A DNA stretch of 6,988 nt, taken from positions 1 to 6,988 of the forward strand of contig JAHEYM010000211.1 of assembly GCA_023251595.1 (NCBI GenBank), given 5' to 3'. A model generated the notes under the pieces. That model was not told the DNA's origin, searched no databases, and saw nothing but the letters and a program-made list of their open reading frames with translations. A program made the translations under genes and the position numbers. Below, in pieces: positions 1 to 6,693 of the stretch (positions are counted from its first letter, which is position 1; the number at the start of each line of letters is the position of its first letter). The DNA comes from Bacteroidota bacterium (GTDB taxonomy: Bacteria > Bacteroidota > Bacteroidia > AKYH767-A > JABDAW01).

Positions 1-1562
1 TTAAAGCAAGCATCACCGTTTTTTTTGTTGCTTTACCACTATGTCTCGGAATATCATTAGCATCCGGCGCACCGGTTTATTCAGGATTACTGGCAGGTAT
101 TCTCGGTGGTATCGTCATCTCACTTATCAGCCGTTCAGAGCTGAGCGTAAGTGGTCCCGCGGCAGGTTTAACCGCCATTTGTGCCGCGGCAATCACGCAT
201 CTCGGAGCGATTGAAATTTTCTTTTTGTCGGTTGCGATCGCCGGACTTCTGCAGATATTACTCGGTGTTTTTAAATTGGGGGGCTTCACACATTTTATTC
301 CATCCTCTGTGATTAAAGGAATGTTGGCGGCAATTGGAATTATTCTGATCTCCAAACAAATTCCACTTCTGCTGGGTTATGACAAACCCGATTTCTGGAC
401 ACATCAACTTTTTAATATCCTTACTTTCAATCATGGTTTTCAACGTATCGACGATCTCTATCATCATACTTCATTTTCTACTATATTTATTGCAATTACC
501 TGTCTTTTATTTTTGGTTATTTGGAAAAGATATCTTTCAAAAAAGATTCCTTTTATACCCACTTCATTTTCGGTAGTATTGTTTGGTGTTCTATTATCCC
601 TTGCATTCAAACAGTTTTTTCCTGAACATCAACTAAAATCGGGACAATTTGTTTCGGTTCCGAATGATATGATTGCTCAAATTAAATTTCCGGATATCAG
701 CGCACTTTTCAGCAGTGCAGAAATATGGAAAAATGCATTAGTCATCTGTTTTGTTGCCTCGCTCGAAACATTATTAAGTATCGTTGCAATCGATAAATTA
801 GATCCATATAATCGCATCACACCACAGAACACGGAACTGATTGCACAGGGCGTGGGCAATTTTATGAGTGGGTGTTTAGGCGGTCTCCCCATCACTGCAG
901 TAATTGTTCGTAGTTCTGCAAATGCGGAAGCCGGTGGTAAAACAAGGTTATCCTCTTTCACACATGGGATTTGGTTGATCCTTGCAGTGTTATTTGCCGT
1001 CCCTGTTCTGAATATGATTCCCTATTGCGTGCTCGCAGTTATTCTGGTGAATACCGGCTATGCATTGGCGAAACCTACCATGATAGCAGCTGTTTACAAA
1101 CAAGGTCGGGAACAATTTTTTCCGTTTATCGTAACTGTAATTTCAATTTTATTAACTGATTTGTTGGTTGGTGTTTTTATCGGTGTCATTTATTCTATAT
1201 ATTTTTTGATTAAACACACCTACCGTGCAGGATATACAATTACTGAACGCGATCTTATCGGTCAGAACGGTGAAGCGTATTCACCTCCACCCCGAAGCAG
1301 AGGAAAACGAGCTCCCGAAATGCCAAAACATTTTCACATTGAGCTGGCATTGAATGTCAGCTTCCTGAATAAAAAAAGATTTATGGATATGCTCGATAAA
1401 ATTCCCGAACATTCGACTCTGGAAATTATCGGCTCAAAAAGTGTCTATATCGATCACGATATTCTCGAAATTCTTCACGACTTTAAATCCAAAGCAAAAA
1501 ATAAACACATCGAATTCATCCTGAAAAATATTCCGGACGTGGAAACAATAGAGCTGCATTAA
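1..1562 (+). CDS. SulP-family inorganic anion transporter (SLC26-like), 5' end outside the window
   Basis: Predicted inner-membrane anion transporter (sulfate, bicarbonate or a related anion; the substrate cannot be read from sequence). The frame is open from base 3, giving 519 visible residues before TAA at 1560-1562. The visible part opens inside the first membrane helix (ITVFFVALPLCLG), so probably only 10-20 residues are missing. Family signatures are SGPAAGLTAI at visible residues 50-59, SLETLLSIVAIDKLDP near bases 755-805 and GGLPITAVIVRSSAN near 880-924. Many hydrophobic segments follow, as expected for the SLC26 fold. A charged, proline-rich linker (YSPPPRSRGKR) leads to a C-terminal STAS-like domain from about visible residue 443. 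There the usual DSSG-type phosphorylation site is replaced by YIDHDILEIL (482-491). A TTG at 225 could be read as a start, but homology continues well upstream of it. Family assignment is firm; substrate is open. Confidence 0.93.
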   Translation, partial: KASITVFFVALPLCLGISLASGAPVYSGLLAGILGGIVISLISRSELSVSGPAAGLTAICAAAITHLGAIEIFFLSVAIAGLLQILLGVFKLGGFTHFIPSSVIKGMLAAIGIILISKQIPLLLGYDKPDFWTHQLFNILTFNHGFQRIDDLYHHTSFSTIFIAITCLLFLVIWKRYLSKKIPFIPTSFSVVLFGVLLSLAFKQFFPEHQLKSGQFVSVPNDMIAQIKFPDISALFSSAEIWKNALVICFVASLETLLSIVAIDKLDPYNRITPQNTELIAQGVGNFMSGCLGGLPITAVIVRSSANAEAGGKTRLSSFTHGIWLILAVLFAVPVLNMIPYCVLAVILVNTGYALAKPTMIAAVYKQGREQFFPFIVTVISILLTDLLVGVFIGVIYSIYFLIKHTYRAGYTITERDLIGQNGEAYSPPPRSRGKRAPEMPKHFHIELALNVSFLNKKRFMDMLDKIPEHSTLEIIGSKSVYIDHDILEILHDFKSKAKNKHIEFILKNIPDVETIELH

Positions 1563-4061
1563 TCACTCCTGATAATAAACCCGCTTCACCCTTTGCGAAA
1601 TTCCGGTAAGAAGCTCGTATGGAATGGTGCCGATATCTTTAGCCAATTGTAAAAGCGGCATTTCGTTTCCGAAAACAAGTACTTCATCGCCCTCGGCTGC
1701 GGGCACTTCTGTGATGTCGAGCATACACATATCCATACATATATGTCCGATCGTGGGAACCAATTTTCCATTTAACCACATTTTACCGACGCCATTTCCG
1801 AGTCTGCGATCATACCCATCTGCGTAGCCGATTGCCACCGTAGCGAGCTGCGTATCGCGCGAGGCGATGCCACTGCGTCCGTAGCCAATACTCTCGCCCG
1901 CGGGAATATTTTTTATTTGCGAAATGGTGGTTTTCATCGTCCCCACATTCGCTAATTGTTTTTGTGTTTCTTGATCATGTGCCACACCATATAATCCGAT
2001 TCCCAATCTTGCCATATCGAATTGTGCATTGGGGAAACGTGCAATGGCTGCCGAATTAACTATATGTCGTAAAATCGGATAATCGAAATGCGAGAATATT
2101 TCATCCGAAATACTTTTGAACCGATCGATCTGTAATCCGGTAAATGCATCGTGTGCAGGATCGTCGCTTCCGGCGAGATGTGCAAAAATCGAACGGATTT
2201 TCAGAAGTTTTGAATTTTTTATTTTAACGATGAGTTCATTAATATCTTCTTCTTCAAAACCAAGACGATGCATTCCCGTATCAATTTTTATATGTACAGG
2301 GAATGAGGAAATCTGCTCCACCTGTTCTTTCACACGCAGCGCTTCCGTAAAATTAGCCAGCAAACTGAAACTATATATCTCGGGTTCGAGATAATAATCT
2401 ATAATGGCTTCAAAGCTTTGTATTTCGGGATTCATCACCATAATCGGCATTTCAATTCCGCGTTTCCGTAGCTCAACACCTTCATCTGCATAAGCCACAG
2501 CCAAATAATCGAGCCGATGAAACTGCAAAGTATTGGCAATCTCAAAGCTTCCGCTACCATACGAAAATGCTTTCACCATCGCCATTACTTTGGTAGTCGG
2601 CTTCAAGAGTGATTTATAATAATTCAGATTCTGTACCAGCGCATTTAAATTAACTTCCAAAACGGTTTGATGAAAACGCTGATGTAATAAACTCACAATT
2701 CTCTCGAATCCAAAAACCCGGGCTCCTTTGATCAGAATGGTTTCTTCACGAAAAAATGCAGGATTATATTCTTTCAGAAATTCTTCGGTCGATTTAAAAA
2801 TCATCTTTGGCAAATCGAATAAATCCTGATGCAGAAATAATTCTTCACCAATACCGATAAATCGACTTACATGTCTCGCCTTCAGCATTGAGGCAACTTC
2901 TTTATACAAAATGTTTCCTTCTTTACCACTTTGCAAAATATCAGAAAGAATTAAAGTTCTTTTCGGATGTTGTTTTTGTTGATTTAAAAAATCGAGCGCT
3001 ATAGCAAGCGATCCGATATCTGAATTGTAACTGTCGTTAATGACTGAACAATTATTTATTCCTTCTTTTAATTCAAGACGCATTGCAACGGGACTCAACA
3101 AATCCATTCGTGTTGCAATTTCTTCCTGCTCATAACCTAAACAAATCATCACCGACCAACAATGAATTGCATTTTCTATAGACGCCTGATCAGTAAACGG
3201 AATTGTAATTTCACGAAAATCGTTTTCGTAAATTCCCTGAATGCGTGTTTCGCCATCACCGCGCTCCACCCGTGCTATCTGCAAGTCCGCACGCGATTTC
3301 CGCGACCAGGTAAATATTCTGAAATCAGGAACATCCGGTTTTTTAATGCCATTCAATTCTTCATAAACCGGAATATAATCTTTGCAATAAATAATTTTTT
3401 CACACTCAATAAAAAGCTTCAGTTTTTCAGACGTTTTAATTTTGATATCCTTAAAATTTTCAGAATGCGCTTCACCAATATTTGTAATTAATCCGATGGT
3501 AGGCTTAATAATCTTCTGCAAATTCGTCATCTCACCCGTTCTTGAAATGCCGGCTTCAAAAATTCCAAGATCATGATGATCGCGAATTAAGAAAACGGAA
3601 AGAGGAACACCGATCTGTGAATTATAACTTTTCGGACTTCTCACAATATCGTGATCTGTTCTCAACAACTGAAACAACCACTCTTTCACAATGGTTTTTC
3701 CATTGCTACCTGTAATTCCAATCACCGGCAGATTAAATTGAGAACGATGATATTCTGCTACCGCTTGTAATGCGGCCAGTGTATCAGAAACTAAAATAAA
3801 ATTTGCCGGCAATTGTTTCCACTCTTCTCTGATCTCGGAAACAACAAAATTAAAAACTCCTTTTTGTGCAAGCGTTGGAATAAATCCATGCCCATCCTGC
3901 CGAACACCTTTAAGCGCAAAAAATAATGTTTCTTTCGGAGAATCCAGCGTCCGGCTATCGGTCAGTAATTTCGAAATGTTCGCTTTTTCCGAACAAAAAC
4001 ATACGAGAGCTCCTCCCGTAATTTCAGTTATCTTTTCAGGAGAATAATTTTGTTCAGACAT
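1563..4061 (-). CDS. Bifunctional MurF - alanine racemase fusion (UDP-MurNAc-tripeptide:D-Ala-D-Ala ligase / Alr)
   Basis: Cytoplasmic peptidoglycan-precursor enzyme of 832 residues from the ATG. The N-terminal half (about 1-460) is MurF, which adds D-Ala-D-Ala to UDP-MurNAc-tripeptide using ATP. It shows the N-terminal uridine-binding-type region, P-loop GITGSNGKT (115-123), the TNIGEAH segment near 193-199 and NDSYNSD (342-348) of the Mur ligase C-terminal part. The C-terminal half (about 466-832) is PLP-dependent alanine racemase. The PLP lysine is K497 in MVKAFSYGSG, IKIDTGMHRLGF is near 591-602, the catalytic tyrosine is Y727 in IGYGR, and GYADGY follows with Y746. The 19-residue spacing of the two tyrosines matches Y265/Y284 of the Geobacillus racemase. 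One protein thus combines L-/D-Ala interconversion with ligation of the dipeptide; Ddl is not in the window. A TTG at 4064 gives one extra residue, but the ATG at 4061 overlapping the frr stop is the better start. The stop abuts that of the convergent transporter gene. Confidence 0.96.
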   Translation of the reverse strand: MSEQNYSPEKITEITGGALVCFCSEKANISKLLTDSRTLDSPKETLFFALKGVRQDGHGFIPTLAQKGVFNFVVSEIREEWKQLPANFILVSDTLAALQAVAEYHRSQFNLPVIGITGSNGKTIVKEWLFQLLRTDHDIVRSPKSYNSQIGVPLSVFLIRDHHDLGIFEAGISRTGEMTNLQKIIKPTIGLITNIGEAHSENFKDIKIKTSEKLKLFIECEKIIYCKDYIPVYEELNGIKKPDVPDFRIFTWSRKSRADLQIARVERGDGETRIQGIYENDFREITIPFTDQASIENAIHCWSVMICLGYEQEEIATRMDLLSPVAMRLELKEGINNCSVINDSYNSDIGSLAIALDFLNQQKQHPKRTLILSDILQSGKEGNILYKEVASMLKARHVSRFIGIGEELFLHQDLFDLPKMIFKSTEEFLKEYNPAFFREETILIKGARVFGFERIVSLLHQRFHQTVLEVNLNALVQNLNYYKSLLKPTTKVMAMVKAFSYGSGSFEIANTLQFHRLDYLAVAYADEGVELRKRGIEMPIMVMNPEIQSFEAIIDYYLEPEIYSFSLLANFTEALRVKEQVEQISSFPVHIKIDTGMHRLGFEEEDINELIVKIKNSKLLKIRSIFAHLAGSDDPAHDAFTGLQIDRFKSISDEIFSHFDYPILRHIVNSAAIARFPNAQFDMARLGIGLYGVAHDQETQKQLANVGTMKTTISQIKNIPAGESIGYGRSGIASRDTQLATVAIGYADGYDRRLGNGVGKMWLNGKLVPTIGHICMDMCMLDITEVPAAEGDEVLVFGNEMPLLQLAKDIGTIPYELLTGISQRVKRVYYQE

Positions 4062-4063
4062 CA
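4059..4063 (-). promoter_or_regulatory. TGATG stop/start overlap, likely translational coupling of frr and murF-alr
   Basis: The minus strand reads TGATG here: TGA ends frr and the overlapping ATG starts murF-alr. A purine run (AAAGGAAA) lies inside the end of frr but is about 13-16 bases from the ATG, farther than an ideal Shine-Dalgarno spacing. The overlap suggests co-transcription and reinitiation by ribosomes finishing frr. The overlap is directly visible; coupling is inference. Confidence 0.7.
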
Positions 4064-4624
4064 AACCGTCATAATTTCCTTTTCTTTGGTTTCGAGATGT
4101 TTTTCAACTCTTGCAATATGTTCGTCTGTCATTTTCTGAATTTTGTTTTCGCCTTCCTTCCCGATATCTTCGGGTAATCCGTGTTTAATTAAATCTTTGA
4201 TATGATCCATTCCCTCACGACGTAAATTGCGAATCGAAACTCTCGCATGCTCACCTTCGGCTTTCGCTTTTTTCACTAATTCTTTTCTGCGTTCTTCTGT
4301 TTGCGGAGGCACAGGAACCCGAATTAATGTGCCGTCATTTTGTGGATTAAATCCGAGATTAGCTGCAAGAATTGCCTTTTCAATTGCATGTATGACAGAT
4401 TTATCCCAGGGCTGAATAACGATTAATCTCGCATCAGGAGAATTAACATTTGCAACCTGAGAAATCGGTGTCGGACTCCCGTAATAATCAACCATCACAC
4501 CTTCCACCATTGATGGACTCGCTTTTCCTGCACGAACTTTTAATAATTCCGTTTCCAGATGCGACATCGCTTTATCCATGTGCTGATACGTATGATCGAG
4601 CAGTGCTTTTAATTTATTTTCCAT
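4061..4624 (-). CDS. frr: Ribosome recycling factor
   Basis: RRF acts with EF-G to split post-termination ribosomes so that they can be reused; it is a cytoplasmic, normally essential protein. The 187-residue product is close to the usual length of about 185 and collinear throughout. Visible signatures are VRAGKASPSMVEG (30-42), LIVIQPWDKS (67-76), GFNPQNDGTLIRVPVPPQTEE split across 91-111, and ARVSIRNLRR (127-136) with R132 in the conserved helical-domain position. The long helices of domain I are at both ends and the hinge/domain II lies between. The start is ATG at 4624, with no Shine-Dalgarno sequence, only A/T-rich leader, which is normal in this phylum. Its stop overlaps the murF-alr start. 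The commonly adjacent pyrH is not upstream; a repeat-filled intergenic region and gcdH are there instead. The best upstream -7-like sequence (4683-4690, minus) matches the consensus imperfectly, so the promoter is unresolved. Confidence 0.97.
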   Translation of the reverse strand: MENKLKALLDHTYQHMDKAMSHLETELLKVRAGKASPSMVEGVMVDYYGSPTPISQVANVNSPDARLIVIQPWDKSVIHAIEKAILAANLGFNPQNDGTLIRVPVPPQTEERRKELVKKAKAEGEHARVSIRNLRREGMDHIKDLIKHGLPEDIGKEGENKIQKMTDEHIARVEKHLETKEKEIMTV

Positions 4625-4634
4625 GATTATTTTT

Positions 4635-4658
4635 GTTGAAAGGTTGATAAGTTGAAAG
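4635..4658. repeat. Tandem octamer repeat, three units (GTTGAAAG / GTTGATAA / GTTGAAAG)
   Basis: Three contiguous 8-base units lie just upstream of frr. Units 1 and 3 are identical; unit 2 differs at two positions. They lie within the frr 5' leader region, 11 to 34 bases before its start codon. No function can be read from sequence. Confidence 0.75.
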
Positions 4659-4683
4659 AAATTTGAATATGTATATATCTATC

Positions 4684-4753
4684 AAAATTGTTAATTATTA
4701 ATTGTTAATTATTCATTGTTAATTGTTAATTATTAATTGTTAATTGTTAATTG
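4684..4753. repeat. AT-rich tandem heptamer array (TTAATTG / TTAATTA), ten units
   Basis: From 4691 to 4753 there are nine exact 7-base steps, mostly TTAATTG or TTAATTA with one TTCATTG variant (4712-4718), preceded by a degenerate unit AAAATTG (4684-4690). The array fills most of the gcdH-frr gap and enters the 3' end of gcdH, supplying its last codon (AAT) and TAA stop. Because 7 is not a multiple of 3 and most units carry TAA on both strands, the array places stops in all six frames. Its weakly self-complementary TTAATTAA character could allow AU-rich hairpins, but there is no GC-stem terminator. No repeat-spacer alternation is present. Confidence 0.92.
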
Positions 4754-5922
4754 AAAGCATTCTCCCCAGTTACGTCCATTCCTGTAATCAACAAATGTAT
4801 TTCATGCGTTCCCTCGTAGGTGATCACGGATTCCAGATTCATCATGTGACGCATGATCGGATATTCACCTGTGATTCCCATCGCACCATGAATTTGACGG
4901 GCTTCGCGTGCGATGTGCAACGCCATTTCAACATTATTTCTTTTCGCCATTGATATTTGTTGTGGTGTTGCCTTCCCGGCATTTTTCAACATACCCAACC
5001 GCCAACAGAGTAATTGTGCTTTTGTAATTTCAGTGACCATCTCTGCCAACTTTTTCTGCGTAAGTTGAAATCCACTAATGGGTTTTCCAAACTGAATTCT
5101 TTCTTTTGAATATCTTAGAGCAGAATCATAACAATCCATCGCAGCACCCACGGCGCCCCAGGAAATACCATATCTCGCGGAATTCAAACAGCCCAATGGT
5201 CCTTTCAATCCTTTAACCTGCAACATTTGCGATTTGGGAACCTGCACATTATCAAAAACCAATTCACCGGTGGCAGAAGCTCTCAGCGACCACTTATTAT
5301 GTGTTTCGGGTGTAGTGAAACCCGGCATGCCACGCTGAAGAATCATTCCACGAATTTCACCCGCTTCATCTTTCGCCCAAACGACAGCGATATCAGCGAA
5401 CGGTGCATTCGAGATCCACATTTTTGAACCATTCAATATATAATGATCACCGGCATCTTTAATATTCGAAAGCATTCCAGATGGGTTCGATCCATGATTA
5501 GGTTCAGTCAAACCAAAACAGCCCATCCACTCTCCTGACGCGAGTTTTGGGAGAAATTTTTTTCTTTGTTCCTCAGTTCCATAAGTATATATAGGAAACA
5601 TCACCAGAGAACTCTGAACAGATGCGGTGGAACGAATTCCTGAATCGCCCCGTTCCAACTCCTGCATAATGATTCCATAAGAAATTTGATCGAGCCCCGC
5701 CCCGCCATACTCAGCAGGAATGTAGGGACCAAAAGCTCCCAGCCCAGCAAGTCCTTTAATCAGTTTTTTAGGAAACTCCGCTTTCTGGGCATATTCTTCA
5801 ATGATGGGCGATACTTCCTTCTTCACCCAATCGCGGGCAGTTTGTCTTACGAGTTTGTGTTCATCCGTAAAAAGATCGTCAACCTGGTAATAATCAGGGG
5901 CTTGAAAGCGGTCAGTAGCCAT
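4747..5922 (-). CDS. gcdH: Glutaryl-CoA dehydrogenase (acyl-CoA dehydrogenase family)
   Basis: FAD flavoenzyme that oxidatively decarboxylates glutaryl-CoA to crotonyl-CoA in lysine and tryptophan degradation; electrons go to electron-transfer flavoprotein. The 391 residues cover the complete acyl-CoA dehydrogenase fold: N-terminal helical domain, middle beta domain with CFGLTEPNHGSNPS (135-148), and C-terminal helical domain with RQIHGAMGI (342-350). Glutaryl-specific features separate it from generic acyl-CoA dehydrogenases. E90 and R97 in ELERGDSGIRS match the Glu87/Arg94 pair that recognises the substrate carboxylate in the human enzyme. GPLGCLNSARYGISWG (241-256) and TYEGTHEIH (368-376), with catalytic base E370, also match it closely. 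The ATG at 5922 fits the family N-terminus and has a -7-like element close upstream. The final Asn and the stop come from the heptamer array. No other lysine-degradation gene is visible. Confidence 0.93.
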   Translation of the reverse strand: MATDRFQAPDYYQVDDLFTDEHKLVRQTARDWVKKEVSPIIEEYAQKAEFPKKLIKGLAGLGAFGPYIPAEYGGAGLDQISYGIIMQELERGDSGIRSTASVQSSLVMFPIYTYGTEEQRKKFLPKLASGEWMGCFGLTEPNHGSNPSGMLSNIKDAGDHYILNGSKMWISNAPFADIAVVWAKDEAGEIRGMILQRGMPGFTTPETHNKWSLRASATGELVFDNVQVPKSQMLQVKGLKGPLGCLNSARYGISWGAVGAAMDCYDSALRYSKERIQFGKPISGFQLTQKKLAEMVTEITKAQLLCWRLGMLKNAGKATPQQISMAKRNNVEMALHIAREARQIHGAMGITGEYPIMRHMMNLESVITYEGTHEIHLLITGMDVTGENAFN

Positions 5923-5945
5923 AAAATGAAAGAATTTAGTCAGCG

Positions 5946-5953
5946 CAAAATTA
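5946..5953 (-). promoter_or_regulatory. Candidate Bacteroidota -7 element for gcdH (TAATTTTG)
   Basis: The minus strand reads TAATTTTG, a full match to TAnnTTTG, ending 23 bases before the gcdH ATG, which would give a short leader. I see no TTG at the expected -33 distance, so this is a half-supported promoter. It would let gcdH be transcribed apart from the TPM-domain gene 54 bases upstream. Confidence 0.35.
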
Positions 5954-5976
5954 CAGAAATATTGCCAGTTCCCGAC

Positions 5977-6510
5977 TTATTTTGCTTCCAAAATTCGTAT
6001 CATTTCTTTCAGTCCGTCGAGTAAGCCATCACTAAACTTCCCGACTTTGAACTGAGGAATCATTTTTTCATCAATGATCTGCTTGCAAATCGCGTCTGTG
6101 AGAATCGATTCGAGCCCGAGACCGGTAGCAATCCTGACCTCCCGCTTTTCTTTGCTCATCACAATGGTAAGTCCGTTATTCTTTCCTTTTTGACCTACAC
6201 CCCATTCATTTGCCAGATCACTGGCATATTCGGCAAGATTGTCGTAGGGCGAATAACTCTGAATTGTAACGATTGCAATTTGATTTGTTGTCTTCCCGAG
6301 ATGATCGAATATTAATCTGGAAATCAATTCCTTTGAAGTACTGTCAAGATCATTCTCAAAATCGTTGATCCAGCCAACAGGTTCGGGGAATTTGTGTTTT
6401 ACAATAAGTGGAATCCGAACAGTATCGTGAGGCGCTTCGTTTTTCTGTGTTTGGGAAAAACCCACTGCTGAAATGAATGCAATAAATATTAGTATTCTAT
6501 ATCTGATCAT
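5977..6510 (-). CDS. Secreted TPM-domain protein (TLP18.3/Psb32/MOLO-1, YgcG-like)
   Basis: The 177-residue protein has an apparent signal peptide (basic MIRYR then a hydrophobic run to about residue 18, cleavage likely near GFSQ), so it is probably periplasmic; there is no lipobox cysteine. The rest is one TPM domain. It has the opening FPEPVGWINDFEN (41-53), TTNQIAIVTI (74-83), WGVGQKGKNNG (103-113), GLGLESILTDA (130-140) and the closing IIDEKMIPQFKVGKFSDG (145-162). Relatives include plant thylakoid TLP18.3 and bacterial YgcG; the molecular role of the bacterial members is unsettled and none is claimed. Unlike many YgcG-type proteins it has no C-terminal membrane helix or glycine-rich tail and ends soon after the domain. 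The ATG at 6510 is chosen because it yields the signal peptide directly. It lies 33 bases downstream of the toxin remnant; no -7 consensus is evident directly upstream. Confidence 0.88.
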   Translation of the reverse strand: MIRYRILIFIAFISAVGFSQTQKNEAPHDTVRIPLIVKHKFPEPVGWINDFENDLDSTSKELISRLIFDHLGKTTNQIAIVTIQSYSPYDNLAEYASDLANEWGVGQKGKNNGLTIVMSKEKREVRIATGLGLESILTDAICKQIIDEKMIPQFKVGKFSDGLLDGLKEMIRILEAK

Positions 6511-6543
6511 TTATTGTACTGTGTTTTCGGATTTTGTCTGTTG

Positions 6544-6693
6544 TTAATCAGAGTGTGAATCTTGATTTGGTTTTTTGTAATCGAATATAAAATTGATTTC
6601 TCGATCGGTCCTATTTTTCGAAAGATATCTGATAACTTCATCAGTTTGAAAAACAGATTCGTCAGACCAGATAATTTCGAATTTGTTTCGCAT
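6544..6693 (-). pseudogene. Truncated RelE/ParE-like toxin remnant
   Basis: A 49-codon frame starts at ATG 6693-6691 inside the 3' end of the antitoxin frame and ends at TAA 6546-6544. It begins MRNKFEIIWSDESVFQTDE and continues VIRYLSKNRTDREI, which resembles the N-terminus of RelE/ParE-superfamily toxins (EIIWSDxAxxxxDEVIxYLxxNWTxxEI). Family members are about 95-100 residues, so roughly the C-terminal half, with the conserved core strands and basic residues, is missing. There is no room to restore it: the TPM gene starts 33 bases on. The residue usually W in the NWT segment is R here. After about residue 37 the sequence (DYKKPNQDSHSD) no longer looks like the family, suggesting a deletion or fusion to unrelated DNA. 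Identification rests on recalled family patterns, without a database search. Confidence 0.6.

Noticed and set aside
225..1562. Transporter starting at the TTG at 225
   Set aside because: The frame is open to the left edge and bases 3-224 encode the family's first helices and SGPAAGLTAI, so the gene begins before the window.
2116..3491. Plus-strand open frames inside murF-alr (2116-2394, 3162-3491) and similar antisense frames elsewhere
   Set aside because: They lie opposite clearly recognisable genes, and their translations show no family pattern or coherent domain.
4062..4064. TTG start for murF-alr
   Set aside because: It adds one residue only; the ATG at 4061 immediately follows and gives the common TGATG overlap.
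4683..4690. -7 element for frr (CAATTTTG, minus strand)
   Set aside because: The first base mismatches TAnnTTTG and no TTG lies at the -33 distance, so it is too weak to list.
4684..4753. CRISPR-like array
   Set aside because: Units are 7 bases and directly contiguous, with no spacers and no cas genes nearby.
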